From the NCBI RefSeq assembly GCF_016860525.1, contig NZ_BNEA01000015.1, forward strand, positions 4,514,001-4,578,000: a stretch of DNA of 64,000 nucleotides. The letters run 5' to 3'. Source of the stretch: Streptomyces rubradiris. GTDB lineage: Bacteria; Actinomycetota; Actinomycetes; Streptomycetales; Streptomycetaceae. Positions 42,363 to 52,072 of the stretch are shown here, in pieces. Position numbers and translations under genes: made by a program. Under the pieces are notes generated by a model. That model was not told where the DNA came from. It did no database searches and saw only the letters and a list, made by a program, of their open reading frames with translations. Each line of letters starts with the position of its first letter. Positions within the stretch are counted from its first letter, which is position 1.

Positions 42363-43963
42363 GCGTAGCCCTGCTCGGCCAGGAACCGCTGCCGGTGCGC
42401 GGCGAAGTCCTGGTCGATGGTGTCGCGGGCGACCACCGAGTAGAAGTGCGCCTGGTGGCCGTCGGCCTTGGGGCGCAGCACCCGGCCGAGCCGCTGCGCC
42501 TCCTCCTGCCGGGAGCCGAAGGTGCCGGACACCTGGATGGCGACCGTGGCCTCGGGCAGGTCGATGGAGAAGTTCGCGACCTTCGACACCACCAGCACGC
42601 TGATCTCGCCCTCACGGAAGGCGTCGAAGAGCTTCTCTCGCTGGGCGTTGGAGGTCTCCCCCTTGATGACAGGAGCGTTCAGATGCTCACCCAGCTCGTC
42701 GAGCTGGTCGATGTACTGGCCGATGACCAGGACCTGCTGCCCTGCGAACCGGCGGACGATCGCCTCGGTGACCTTCCGCTTGGTCGCGGTGGTGGCGCAG
42801 AAGCGGTACTTCTCCTCCGCCTCGGCCGTCGCGTACGCCAGCCGCTCGGAGTCGGTCAGGTTCACCCGGACCTCGACACAGTCGGCGGGCGCGATATAGC
42901 CCTGCGCCTCGATCTCCTTCCACGGCGCGTCGAACCGCTTGGGCCCGATGAGGGAGAAGACGTCCGACTCCCGGCCGTCCTCGCGCACCAGGGTGGCCGT
43001 GAGCCCCAGCCGGCGGCGCGCCTGGAGGTCGGCGGTGAACTTGAAGACGGGCGCGGGCAGCAGATGCACCTCGTCGTAGACGATCAGCCCCCAGTCCCGG
43101 GAGTCGAACAGCTCCAGGTGCGGGTAGACGCCCTTCCGCTTGGTCGTCAGCACCTGGTAGGTGGCGATGGTGACCGGCCGGATCTCCTTCTTGGTGCCGC
43201 TGTACTCGCCGATCTCGTCCTCGGTCAGCGAGGTCCGCTTCACCAGCTCGTGCTTCCACTGCCGGGCGGAGACGGTGTTGGTGACGAGGATCAGCGTGGT
43301 CGACTTCGCCTGGGCCATCGCCCCGGCGCCGACCAGCGTCTTCCCGGCGCCGCAGGGAAGGACGACCACACCGCTGCCACCGTGCCAGAAGTTCTCCACG
43401 GCCTGCTTCTGGTACGGGCGCAGCGCCCAGCCGTCCTCCAGCAGCTCGATGGGGTGCGCCTCGCCGTCGACGTAGCCGGCGAGGTCCTCGGCCGGCCAGC
43501 CCAGCTTCAGCAGCGTCTGCTTGATCTGCCCGCGCTCGGAGGGGTGCACGACGACCGTGTCCGGGTCGATCCGGGCGCCGACCAGCGGGGCGATCCGCTT
43601 GGACTTCAGCACCTCCTCCAGCACCGGCCGGTCGGTCGTGGTCAGGACGAGGCCGTGCGCGGGATGCTTGCTGAGGGTGAGCCGGCCGTAGCGGTCCATC
43701 GTCTCGGCGATGTCCACGAGCAGCGCGTGCGGCACGGGATAGCGGCTGTACTGCACCAGGGCGTCCACGACCTGCTCGGCGTCGTGCCCGGCGGCGCGCG
43801 CGTTCCACAGGCCGAGCGGGGTGACCCGGTAGGTGTGGATGTGCTCGGGGGCCCGCTCCAGCTCGGCGAAGGGGGCGATGGCCCGCCGGCAGTCGTCGGC
43901 CCGTTCGTGGTCGACTTCCAGCAGCAGGGTCTTGTCGGACTGGACGATCAGTGGACCATTCAC
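42314..43963 (-). CDS. XPB-family DNA repair helicase
   Basis: 549 residues, about the length of bacterial XPB proteins such as M. tuberculosis Rv0861c. An N-terminal damage-recognition region is followed by motifs I LPCGAGKT, II VYDEVHLL, III GLTATLVRED and motif VI QRLGRVLRP. GTG 43963 starts the homologous protein; longer frames are antisense shadows. The next gene upstream on the same strand side (45198-47834) is the usual partner of XPB in actinobacteria. Confidence 0.93.
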   Translation of the reverse strand: MNGPLIVQSDKTLLLEVDHERADDCRRAIAPFAELERAPEHIHTYRVTPLGLWNARAAGHDAEQVVDALVQYSRYPVPHALLVDIAETMDRYGRLTLSKHPAHGLVLTTTDRPVLEEVLKSKRIAPLVGARIDPDTVVVHPSERGQIKQTLLKLGWPAEDLAGYVDGEAHPIELLEDGWALRPYQKQAVENFWHGGSGVVVLPCGAGKTLVGAGAMAQAKSTTLILVTNTVSARQWKHELVKRTSLTEDEIGEYSGTKKEIRPVTIATYQVLTTKRKGVYPHLELFDSRDWGLIVYDEVHLLPAPVFKFTADLQARRRLGLTATLVREDGRESDVFSLIGPKRFDAPWKEIEAQGYIAPADCVEVRVNLTDSERLAYATAEAEEKYRFCATTATKRKVTEAIVRRFAGQQVLVIGQYIDQLDELGEHLNAPVIKGETSNAQREKLFDAFREGEISVLVVSKVANFSIDLPEATVAIQVSGTFGSRQEEAQRLGRVLRPKADGHQAHFYSVVARDTIDQDFAAHRQRFLAEQGYAYRIVDADEILAEGAA

Positions 43964-44102
43964 GCGCGGCACACCCTTTCCACAACGGCCAAACGTCCAG
44001 TGTGCCTCATCGGGCGGGTTTGTCCGGAGGCCGCGCACTGTGCAACCCCGTCCCGTCCCCACGGGTCTACGCCTGCGACGGGGGCCGAGGGGAGGGCGTG
44101 GA

Positions 44103-44639
44103 ATGACAGCGGTCAGATGGGCGACCGGCGCGGGGGCCGTGGTGGTGCTGGTGGGCAGCGGCGTCTGGGCCATGCGGCCGGGGCAGGTCGATGCCCGGCT
44201 GTGGGCGGAGGTCCGGCCGGTGATCGAGGCCCGGCTGGCGGCGGAGCAGCGGGGCACCGGGTACGGCGAGGAGGTGCCCGCGCTGGAGGCGCACTGGTTC
44301 TGCCGGGCCGAGCCGGTCGGCCTGGAGCGGCACGGGGACGAGGTGCGGGCGGGCGTCGACACGCTGTGCGTCGAGTACGGGGTGCGCGACGGCGGTCTGG
44401 TGGAGTGCGGCGGCGGACACGTCCCGCAGGTGCTGCGGCTGGCGCGGGCCGCCGACGGCCGCTACCGGGTGGTCTCGCGCGAGCAGGCTCCCGACGGCGC
44501 GGGCAACGCGGACTGGACCGAGTCCCACTTCGGCCGCCGCACACTCGCCCTGCGCGCCGACATGTCGTCCACCCCCTTGGAAACCGCGGCCCGCGCCCGC
44601 TACGGCCTGCGGGAGGACGCTCCGGTCGGAGACTGCTGA
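44103..44639 (+). CDS. Unknown N-terminally anchored protein
   Basis: 178 residues; ATG follows GGGGAGGG. A membrane helix (VRWATGAGAVVVLVGSGVWAM) is followed by an outside domain with Cys in HWFCRAEP, TLCVEYG, VECGGGH and a terminal Cys. No family is recognised. It lies between the two helicase-related genes on the opposite strand. Confidence 0.75.
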   Translation: MTAVRWATGAGAVVVLVGSGVWAMRPGQVDARLWAEVRPVIEARLAAEQRGTGYGEEVPALEAHWFCRAEPVGLERHGDEVRAGVDTLCVEYGVRDGGLVECGGGHVPQVLRLARAADGRYRVVSREQAPDGAGNADWTESHFGRRTLALRADMSSTPLETAARARYGLREDAPVGDC

Positions 44640-45197
44640 GGGGGTGTGGCGCGGCCCGGGGGCCGGGGTCGGGCGGGGGTGTCCGGTCGGGCTTCTGCCG
44701 ACTGACGGGTGCGGTCGGTGGGGCGGCGTTGCCAGGTCGGGGTACGGACGGCGTGGTTGGCGGGTTCGGCGTCTGGGACGGGGACGCCGGGCCCGGGCCG
44801 GGAGCGCCGGTCACGTGCCGCCGGACTGCCGGGCGGGGGTGATGATCATCATCGCCGGACTGCCGGACTGCCGGACTGCCGGACTGCCGGACTGCCGGAC
44901 TGCCGGACTGCCGGACTGCCGGACTGCCGGACTGGACGCTGGGGTGCGGGCTGTGCCCATGCAGAAGCAGCGTCCCCGGCGCCCGCGACCGCCCGGCGAG
45001 CCGCGCCGCGCGCAGTCCCCCTACCGGGAACCGGTGCTGTATCGCGGGGACCGGTGCCCAACGGTGCGGGAACGTCGACCCACGCCATGTCGGCGCTGGC
45101 GCGGGCCGGGCTGCCGGCCGGAGGCGCTGGTCGCGGGCTTCCGGGGCGGTCTGCCGGCGGCGGGGCCCGGGTGGGCGTGGCGTCGATGGGGGCCGGC
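44640..45197. other. 558-bp gap with an octanucleotide microsatellite
   Basis: No gene is supported. It contains ten perfect copies of CCGGACTG at 44855-44934 and otherwise GC-rich sequence with open frames on both strands that look like shadows. Confidence 0.6.
44855..44934. repeat. (CCGGACTG)10 microsatellite
   Basis: Ten uninterrupted copies of an 8-bp unit, 80 bp in all, with an isolated extra copy at 44821. Because the unit is not a multiple of three, copy-number change would shift any reading frame across it. Confidence 0.95.
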
Positions 45198-47834
45198 TCA
45201 GTCCTCCGCCAGTTCGGCCACCCCCGTGATCCGGTGCAGGGGGTAGGTGCGGACCTCGTCCGCCGTGTGGTCGTAGGCCGTGACGAAGCCGCCCTCCACC
45301 CGGACCGGCGAGATGACCCGCTGGCTGGCGGCGCCCTCGGCGTTGACGTAACCGATCCACAGCGAGTCGCCGGTCAGGACGGCGGCCTGCACGGTGGCCA
45401 GGGTCTCGGCGGAGGAGGTGCGGGGCAGCTCGCCGCCCGCCAGGGGCTCGCCGACGGGCTTGCGCGGAGTGGTGGCGGCCAGATCACCGGCCCGGATCGC
45501 GCGGATCGCCGCCGCGAGCAGCGTCGCGTCGGGCGCCGGCGGCCCGTCCGGCACCGGCTCGGGCGCGGTGCGCGGCGGGGTCCGGTGCGCGTGGGCGAGG
45601 GCGATCAGCACATCGCCCTCGGCGGACTCGGCGGCGGGCGCGTACCCCATCGCGCGCAGCCCCTCCAGCAGCGTCGCCGGGTCGGTCGGCGCGGCCAGCA
45701 CGGTCGGGGCGAGGCGGCGCAGCCGCAGGGCGGCGGCGCGCTTGTCGGCGAGGATCTCGTTCAGCAGGGCGTCGTCGTCGCAGCGGACGTACGCCGATGC
45801 GGCGCCGACCCGCAGATGGCCGTGCCTGCGGGCCACGTCGTCGATCAGATAGGCGAGCGGCTGCGGCACCGGGGTGCGGGAGTGCTCGGTGAGGAAGGCG
45901 TGCAGGTCGGCGGCGGTCCGGCCGGCGTCCAGGGCGCGGCGGACGGACGCCGGGGTGAACCGGTACACGGTCGCCCCGCCCTTGGACTCCACGTCCGCGA
46001 GCACGCCCAGCACGTCCGCGAGCGGGCGCCGCAGCGGGCCGGGCGCGACCGCCGTCAGGTCGGCCTGGAGCAGCACGTGGTCCAGGGGCTCGGGCAGCAA
46101 CGGCGCGAGCAGCCGCGCGGCCGCGGCCCCCGCGACGGCCTGCTCGGGCCCGGACGGCGGCACGAGCCGGTCGGGGACCCGGTGGCGGTGCACGGGAAGC
46201 TTGTCCCCGGGACCGCCGGAGGCGGGGGATCCGGGGTCGCCGGCTCCGGACGTGTCGGCCTGAGCGGTCTCGACGGCACCGCGCCCGCCGGCCGGAGTAG
46301 ACCCCGCGGCCGGCACCTCGGCCGTCGAGGAGCCCGAGTCGGCCGCGGGGGGCGCTCCCAGCAGGGCGCGCCCGTGGGAGGAGAGGGCGCCCCGGCCGGT
46401 CAGGCCCAGCAGTTCCGCCTCCGACAGGGTCCAGCGGGCCAGCCGGGACCGCAGGTCCTCCTCGCCGTCCCGCCGGCCGCCCCGCAGCGGACGCTCCCAG
46501 CGCAGCCGGGCCAGTACCGACTCGGCGTCCGGGGCGGCGCCCGGCCCCAGCCCGGCCAGCAGGGCCAGCACCCGGTGCCGTACCTCGGGCGCGGCGGACC
46601 GGTCGAGCCCCGGGCCGAGCGCCGACAGCGTCCGGTCCTTGGCGTCCCGGCCGCCGACCACCCCCGGAGTCCGGGTGGCCGCCAGCCACGCCTGGGCGAG
46701 CCGGACCCAGCGCTCGGCCGGCGGCTGCTCCAGCCACTCGTCGTAGGCGGGGGTGGCCGCGTACCGCTCGTCGGCCTCGCCGTCGGAGGCGACCAGGCCG
46801 GCCGCGTACGCCAGTTCCACCCAGAAGGCGGCGACCGGCTCGGAGACGTCCAGGGCCACGGCCGTCCGCTTCAGGTCGCGGACGCTCAGCCCGCCCGCCC
46901 GCAGCACGGCCGGGCCGCCCTCGTCCCACTCCTTCAGCAGCTCCTCCACCGTGGCCAGCGCGGTGTACGCCTGCCCGGCCGCGGTGGCGTCCACCACCCG
47001 CGGGCTGTGCGTCGCGGCCGGTACCACGGCGGGCGGCAGCGGCTCGGGGGCCCGGTGGGCGCGGCCGGCGCGCAGGTGCAGCGCGACCTCGCGGGGGAGC
47101 ACGACCGTGCCGGGCGTGGTCGGCAGCAGCAGGCCACGGTCCAGCAGCCAGCGCAGATGGGCCGCCGGATCCGCGGTGACCTGCCCGTACGGCGGCCCCC
47201 ACTCCAGCCGGGACAGCACCTCGCGGGCGGCCTCCGGGGCCTTGGCGAGCAGCTTGGCCAGCTTCTTGCGGTGGGTGAACAGGGCGGTCAGCGCGGCCAC
47301 GGCGGACACCGGGTCGTGCGTCGACGGCAGCCCGGCCGTCGTCAGGATCTCCTGGATCCGCCCCGGGGACATGCCCGAGGTGGCCTCCTGCACGGTCGGC
47401 CCGAGCCCGGTGGGAGACGGGTGCTGCGGGGAGGGGGCCAGCACCTCGCGGGCGGTCCGTACCAGCCGCAGCCGGTCGTCCCCGCCCCACACCAGCGCCT
47501 GTTCGCGCAGGGTGCCGAGGGCCCGCGGCAGCGCGCCGGCCACGGCCGGGTCGCCCGCGTCGCCGGCCATCAGCCCGAGCAGGGTGTCGTACGACGCCGG
47601 GTCCGGGGCGACGGCCAGCGCCTCGGCCGTCTGGAGCGCGAACCGGTCCAGCCGCTCCAGGGCGCGCAGCACCGACGCACGGGTGCCGGCGCGCGTGGCG
47701 AGCTGGGTGACATCGGTGGGCACGGGGGTGACGAGGTCCGGGCGGCTGCGCAGCAGCGCGGCGAGGGAGGAGTCGTCCCGCGCGCGCAGTGCCTCCGCGA
47801 GGGACCGAGGGGCTGAGTGGGCCTCGGGGCTCAT
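45198..47834 (-). CDS. Helicase-associated protein with C-terminal WYL domain (XPB partner)
   Basis: 878 residues from ATG 47834; ATG 47873 is also open. It is a long Leu/Ala/Arg-rich helical protein with a helicase C-terminal-like region (LLPEPLDHVLLQADLTAVAPGPL to VYRFTPASVRRALDAG) but no Walker A. The end (VQAAVLTGDSLWIGYVNAEG to VTAYDHTADEVRTYPLHRITGV) is a WYL domain, which often binds nucleic acid. The neighbouring XPB gene and the parallel Rv0862c-Rv0861c pair suggest a shared DNA repair role. Confidence 0.88.
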   Translation of the reverse strand: MSPEAHSAPRSLAEALRARDDSSLAALLRSRPDLVTPVPTDVTQLATRAGTRASVLRALERLDRFALQTAEALAVAPDPASYDTLLGLMAGDAGDPAVAGALPRALGTLREQALVWGGDDRLRLVRTAREVLAPSPQHPSPTGLGPTVQEATSGMSPGRIQEILTTAGLPSTHDPVSAVAALTALFTHRKKLAKLLAKAPEAAREVLSRLEWGPPYGQVTADPAAHLRWLLDRGLLLPTTPGTVVLPREVALHLRAGRAHRAPEPLPPAVVPAATHSPRVVDATAAGQAYTALATVEELLKEWDEGGPAVLRAGGLSVRDLKRTAVALDVSEPVAAFWVELAYAAGLVASDGEADERYAATPAYDEWLEQPPAERWVRLAQAWLAATRTPGVVGGRDAKDRTLSALGPGLDRSAAPEVRHRVLALLAGLGPGAAPDAESVLARLRWERPLRGGRRDGEEDLRSRLARWTLSEAELLGLTGRGALSSHGRALLGAPPAADSGSSTAEVPAAGSTPAGGRGAVETAQADTSGAGDPGSPASGGPGDKLPVHRHRVPDRLVPPSGPEQAVAGAAAARLLAPLLPEPLDHVLLQADLTAVAPGPLRRPLADVLGVLADVESKGGATVYRFTPASVRRALDAGRTAADLHAFLTEHSRTPVPQPLAYLIDDVARRHGHLRVGAASAYVRCDDDALLNEILADKRAAALRLRRLAPTVLAAPTDPATLLEGLRAMGYAPAAESAEGDVLIALAHAHRTPPRTAPEPVPDGPPAPDATLLAAAIRAIRAGDLAATTPRKPVGEPLAGGELPRTSSAETLATVQAAVLTGDSLWIGYVNAEGAASQRVISPVRVEGGFVTAYDHTADEVRTYPLHRITGVAELAED

Positions 47835-47934
47835 CCGGTCAACGTTAGCGGACAACCCATATGCCGAGGGCATCCACCGGGAAGCGGTACCGTCCCTCCC
47901 GGGGTTTCCAGTCGGCGCACCCCGGAGGGGTTCC

Positions 47935-48978
47935 GTGGGGATCGAGAGCGATCAGGTCGTCTACGAGTATCTGAGCCGCGTCGGTGACATCGCCCAGCAG
48001 CGGCAGTTGCCGTCGGCGGCACGCATGCGGCTCGTGTCGGAGCTGCGCAACGAGATCGACCGGCACCGGGCGAAGGCGACGGTGGACTCGCCCGCCGCCG
48101 TCCGCCGCATCCTGGACCGCCTGGGCAGCCCGGACGAGGTGGTCACGGCGGCGGGCACGCCCGACGGCGCCCCGCAGCCGCCCGCCACCGCCGTACCGGC
48201 CCAGCCCTCCGCCGAGGAGCGGGCGGCCCGGCGGGAGCGGCCCAAGGGACTGCGGCGGGCCGTACCGGGCCCGCGCCCCGCCGAGCCCGGACCGCCGCCC
48301 GCGGCCCGGGCCGCGCCGGCCCCGCCGCACCTCGCCCCCGCGCACGAACTCGGCGACGGCACGGCACCGCCCGACTGGTGGCGCGTGCACGGCCCGGTGG
48401 CGGACGCCGACCCGGTGCCGGGGTTCGTCGGCGGGGTGGAGATCCCGGAGCTGCTCAAACGGCCCCCTCGGGAGGCCGGGCCGGCCCCCGCGGAGACCGA
48501 GGGCAAGGCCCCGACGGAGGCCGAGCCGGCGCCCGCCCCGCGCCGCCGGCTGCGCGGACTGCTGCCGGCCCGCGCCAAGGCCGCACCGGCCAAGGCCGGC
48601 CCGGCCGAGGCCGCCGGGGCTCCCGCCCGCGGGCCGCTGTCCGGCTGGTCCAACCCGCTACTGCTGCTGGCCGCCGCCGCGCTGGTCGCCGGCGCCGTCC
48701 TCGGCAACTGGTTCGCCCTGCTGCTCGGCTGGGCCATCGCCTACGGCTCCCGGCGGCTGACGCCCGCGGAGACCAAGTGGGCGGTGATGATCCTGCCCGG
48801 CGCGGCGGTCGCGGCGGGCCTGCTCTGGCTGTGGGGCCGCACCGACGGCCGCTGGGGCACCCCGATCCCGCAGGGCCACATGAGCGACGCGATCGGCGAC
48901 ACCTGGCCGTGGGTGGTCCGGGGCGCGGCGGTGGCCTCGGCGCTGTACCTGGTGTGGCGCTCGCAGCGGAAGGGGTAG
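47935..48978 (+). CDS. Membrane protein with helical N-terminal domain
   Basis: 347 residues, GTG preceded by GGAGGGG. The first 80 residues form a helical domain (VVYEYLSRVGDIAQQRQLP, LRNEIDRHRAKATVDSPAAVRRILDRLGSPDEVV) like those heading DUF1700-type membrane proteins. A long Pro/Ala linker follows, then about four membrane helices near the end. Function unknown. It diverges from the XPB partner gene. Confidence 0.8.
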   Translation: MGIESDQVVYEYLSRVGDIAQQRQLPSAARMRLVSELRNEIDRHRAKATVDSPAAVRRILDRLGSPDEVVTAAGTPDGAPQPPATAVPAQPSAEERAARRERPKGLRRAVPGPRPAEPGPPPAARAAPAPPHLAPAHELGDGTAPPDWWRVHGPVADADPVPGFVGGVEIPELLKRPPREAGPAPAETEGKAPTEAEPAPAPRRRLRGLLPARAKAAPAKAGPAEAAGAPARGPLSGWSNPLLLLAAAALVAGAVLGNWFALLLGWAIAYGSRRLTPAETKWAVMILPGAAVAAGLLWLWGRTDGRWGTPIPQGHMSDAIGDTWPWVVRGAAVASALYLVWRSQRKG

Positions 48979-49078
48979 CGCCGGGGCGAAGGCGACCGCG
49001 CTACGGCCTGGCCGCCCAGAGGGCGCACGGCCCGGGCCCGCCCGGTCTTACCCGTCCGCACCCGGCAGAATGTCCCCC

Positions 49079-49714
49079 ATGGCCTCCACCCTGACCGTCG
49101 GTTTCGACCTGGACATGACCCTCATCGACTCCCGCCCGGGCATCCGCGCCTGCTACCGGGCCCTGGCGGAGCGCACCGGCACGTTCATCGACGCCGATCT
49201 GGCGGTGACCCGGCTCGGTCCGCCGCTCGTGGAGGAGCTGGCCCACTGGTTCCCGCTGGAGCGGGTGCCCGAGATGGCCGACATGTACCGGGCGATGTAC
49301 CCCTCCATAGCCATCGCCGCGACGACCGCGATGCCCGGCGCCCGGGAGGCGGTGGACGCGGTGCGCGCGGCCGGCGGGCGGACGCTGGTGGTGACGGCGA
49401 AGTACGAGCCGAACGCCAAACTGCACCTCGCCCACCTCGGCATCGAGCCGGACGTGGTCGTCGGCGACCTGTGGGCCGAGCGGAAGGCGCAGGCGCTGCG
49501 CGAGCACGGCGCGTCCGTATACGTCGGCGACCACGTCGGAGACGTCCGCGGGGCCCGCGCCGCAGGTGCGTTTTCGGTCGCCGTCGCGACCGGACCGTGC
49601 CCGTCCGAGGAGCTGGGCGCGGCCGGCGCGGACGTCGTCCTGGCCGGTCTTCCCGCCTTCCCGGAATGGCTGGACGGCTACCGCGAGGCGCTCGGGGCGG
49701 CCCCCCGCGCCTGA
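49079..49714 (+). CDS. HAD-superfamily phosphatase (phosphoglycolate-phosphatase-like)
   Basis: 211 residues; ATG 49070 would add three residues. HAD motifs: [15 protein letters not shown] nucleophile, VVTAKYEP, lysine in ERKAQAL and [18 protein letters not shown] helical cap lies between. The substrate is probably a small phosphorylated metabolite. Its end overlaps the converging small membrane gene by 37 bp. Confidence 0.88.
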   Translation: MASTLTVGFDLDMTLIDSRPGIRACYRALAERTGTFIDADLAVTRLGPPLVEELAHWFPLERVPEMADMYRAMYPSIAIAATTAMPGAREAVDAVRAAGGRTLVVTAKYEPNAKLHLAHLGIEPDVVVGDLWAERKAQALREHGASVYVGDHVGDVRGARAAGAFSVAVATGPCPSEELGAAGADVVLAGLPAFPEWLDGYREALGAAPRA

Positions 49715-49941
49715 CGCCGTCCGGCGGCGACCGAGCGCAGCACACCGGCACCGGCGACGAGGAATCCGACGGCCATGAGCATGCTCAGACCGAACATGTA
49801 GGTCGGAAAAGGCTTCGCGCCGAGGAAGAGCGGGGCCACCGTGACCAGGGTGGCCACGGCCCCGAGGAAGAAGACGACGGCACCGGCCCGGATCAGTCGG
49901 TCACCGGGCGCGGCGGAATTCGCTTGGGTTTTGTCACGCAC
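49678..49941 (-). CDS. Small two-helix membrane protein
   Basis: 87 residues from GTG 49941; the frame opens at a TTG (49974). Two membrane helices: [23 protein letters not shown] and [19 protein letters not shown], with a basic tail. No family recognised beyond small actinobacterial membrane proteins. Confidence 0.7.
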   Translation of the reverse strand: MRDKTQANSAAPGDRLIRAGAVVFFLGAVATLVTVAPLFLGAKPFPTYMFGLSMLMAVGFLVAGAGVLRSVAAGRRQARGAAPSASR

Positions 49942-50106
49942 CGGACCAGGGTAGTTCCCTGCGCGAGAGAACAACCGGGGGACGTCTTGTCACCCGCCCG
50001 AAGACCATTAGCCTTGGTATCGGCGGGTCATGGTCGACCCGCTCTAGTGCTATCAAGAGCAGTTTCCGAAGTAGTTTTCCCAACGAGTACGAGGACGAGG
50101 ACAGAC

Positions 50107-50490
50107 GTGCCTACCGGCAAGGTCAAGTGGTTCAACAGCGAGAAGGGCTTCGGCTTTCTCTCCCGCGACGACGGCGGTGACGTCTTCGTCCATTCCTCGG
50201 TTCTCCCCGCCGGAGTCGATTCACTCAAGCCGGGACAGCGCGTGGAGTTCGGGGTCGTCGCCGGTCAGCGCGGTGACCAGGCGCTGTCGGTGAACGTGCT
50301 CGACCCGACGCCGTCGGTCGCCGCCGCCCAGCGCAAGAAGCCGGACGAGCTGGCGTCGATCGTGCAGGACCTGACCACCCTTCTGGAGAACATCACCCCG
50401 ATGCTGGAGAAGGGCCGTTACCCGGACAAGGCCTCCGGCAAGAAGATCGCCGGCCTGCTCCGCGCGGTCGCCGACCAGCTGGACGTCTGA
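50107..50490 (+). CDS. Cold-shock-domain protein with C-terminal helical extension
   Basis: 127 residues from GTG 50107. The first 67 residues are a complete cold-shock domain ([21 protein letters not shown]). About 60 further residues form a helical tail ([35 protein letters not shown]) absent from ordinary 67-residue Csp proteins. The tail may dimerise the protein or bind a partner. Monocistronic. Confidence 0.92.
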   Translation: MPTGKVKWFNSEKGFGFLSRDDGGDVFVHSSVLPAGVDSLKPGQRVEFGVVAGQRGDQALSVNVLDPTPSVAAAQRKKPDELASIVQDLTTLLENITPMLEKGRYPDKASGKKIAGLLRAVADQLDV

Positions 50491-50506
50491 CCCGGCCCGG
50501 GCTTCC

Positions 50507-51364
50507 TCAGGGGAAGTCCAGCGCCTTCGGGCCGAGGGGCGGCAGCAGCCCCTCGGCCGCCGCACGGGTGAGCAGCCCCCGCACCGCCGCGTAGCCGTCC
50601 TCGCCGAGGTCGTCCGTGAACTCGTTGACGTACAGCCCGATGTGCTGGTCGGCGACGGCCGGGTCCATCTCCTGGGCGTGCGCCATGACGTACGGCCGGG
50701 AGGCCTCCGGGTCGTCCCAGGCCATGCGCACGGACGTGCGGATCGATTCGGCCAGCCGGGTGAGAGTGTCCGCGCCCAGCGACCGCCGGGCGATGATCGC
50801 GCCGAGCGGGATCGGCAGCCCGGTGGTCCGCTCCCAGTGCTCGCCCATGTCGGCGAGCTTGTGCAGCCCGTAGTCCTGGTAAGTGAACCGGGCCTCGTGG
50901 ATGACCAGGCCCGCGTCCACCTTGCCGTCGCGTACGGCCGGCATGATCTCGTGGAACGGCATGACCACGATCTCGCCGACCCCGCCGGGCAGGGTGTCCG
51001 CCGCCCAGAGCCGGAACAGCAGGTAGGCGGTCGACTTCTCGCTCGGCACCGCGACCGTACGGCCCGTCAGATCGGCCTGTGGTTCCCGCGTGAGCACCAG
51101 CGGCCCGCAGCCTCGCCCCAGCGCGCCGCCGCACGGCAGCAGCGCGTACTCGTCGAGGACGTAGGGCAGCACGGCGTACGACACCTTCAGCACGTCCAGC
51201 TCGCCGCGCTCGGCCATGCCGTTGGTGATGTCGATGTCGGCGAACGTCACGTCCAGCGCGGGTCCGCCGGGCACCCGGCCGTGGGCGAGGGCGTCGAAGA
51301 CGAAGGTGTCGTTCGGGCAGGGGGAGTACGCGATCGGCAGGGACCGCTGCTCACTGGTGGTCAT
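50507..51364 (-). CDS. mqnD: 1,4-dihydroxy-6-naphthoate synthase MqnD
   Basis: 285 residues, periplasmic-binding-protein-like fold with SPCPNDTFVFDALAHG, VLKVSYAVLPYV and VPSEKSTAYLLFRLW, the MqnD pattern. It converts cyclic de-hypoxanthine futalosine to 1,4-dihydroxy-6-naphthoate in the alternative menaquinone pathway used by Streptomyces. Its ATG lies inside the end of mqnB (14-bp overlap), so translation is coupled. Confidence 0.94.
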   Translation of the reverse strand: MTTSEQRSLPIAYSPCPNDTFVFDALAHGRVPGGPALDVTFADIDITNGMAERGELDVLKVSYAVLPYVLDEYALLPCGGALGRGCGPLVLTREPQADLTGRTVAVPSEKSTAYLLFRLWAADTLPGGVGEIVVMPFHEIMPAVRDGKVDAGLVIHEARFTYQDYGLHKLADMGEHWERTTGLPIPLGAIIARRSLGADTLTRLAESIRTSVRMAWDDPEASRPYVMAHAQEMDPAVADQHIGLYVNEFTDDLGEDGYAAVRGLLTRAAAEGLLPPLGPKALDFP

Positions 51365-52055
51365 GTGGGTTCCAACTCTCCAATGCGGGCGCGAGCTTCC
51401 CGAAGCCCTCGGTGAGGGCGGCGAGGGCGTCGCCGATGCGCCAGGCGGCGCGGTCCCGGGGTCCCACCGGGTTGGAGACGGCACGGATCTCCAGCGCGGG
51501 TACCCCCTGCGCGGCGGCGGCCTCCGCCACCCCGAACCCCTCCATGCCCTCGGCGAGCGCGCCGGGGTGCCGGGCCCGCAGGGCGGCGGCGCGGGCGGCG
51601 GTTCCGGTCACCGTGGAAACGGTCAGGACCGTGCCGGTACGGGCGCCGAGGGCCTCGGCGGCGACTCGTACGGCTGATTCCGGCGGGCGGTGCGTGACGG
51701 TCCCGAAGCCGAGTTCGGTGACCGGGAGGAAGCCGTCGGCGGTCTCGGCGCCCAGATCGGCCGCCGTGATCGCGTCGGCGACGACGAGCGAGCCGACGGG
51801 CGCGTCCGGCTGGAAACCGCCGCCGATCCCGGCCGAGACGACCAGGCCGTAGGGCCGGCCGGCCAGCGCGGCGGCGGTCAGCGCGGCGGCGGTGGAGGCG
51901 GCGGCGAGCGCCGGTCCGACACCGGCGGCGAGCAGGTCCCAGCCGGCACCGGTACGGCACAGGACCGCGCCCGGCAGCCGTACCTCCTCGGCCGGCGCGG
52001 GCAGCGCCCCCGCCACCGCGTCCCGCTCGACGGGGACCGCGGTGGCGATGAGCAC
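51351..52055 (-). CDS. mqnB: Futalosine hydrolase MqnB
   Basis: 234 residues from GTG 52055. A nucleoside phosphorylase/hydrolase fold with LIATAVPVERDAV, VVSAGIGGGF, EGMEGFGVAEAA (ribose- and base-binding Glu) and the RAVSNPVGPRDRAAW end. It removes hypoxanthine from futalosine. The neighbouring mqnD confirms the role. The start has no clear ribosome-binding site, but it is 17 bp after the lipoprotein stop. Confidence 0.93.
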   Translation of the reverse strand: MLIATAVPVERDAVAGALPAPAEEVRLPGAVLCRTGAGWDLLAAGVGPALAAASTAAALTAAALAGRPYGLVVSAGIGGGFQPDAPVGSLVVADAITAADLGAETADGFLPVTELGFGTVTHRPPESAVRVAAEALGARTGTVLTVSTVTGTAARAAALRARHPGALAEGMEGFGVAEAAAAQGVPALEIRAVSNPVGPRDRAAWRIGDALAALTEGFGKLAPALESWNPHDHQ

Positions 52056-52072
52056 GGGAACGGGGGGCGTGG

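Noticed and set aside
44644..45246. 200-residue plus-strand ORF across the octanucleotide tract.
   Set aside because: Composed of shadow sequence and the LPDCRTAG repeat; it runs into the antisense of the WYL-protein gene and lacks start signals.
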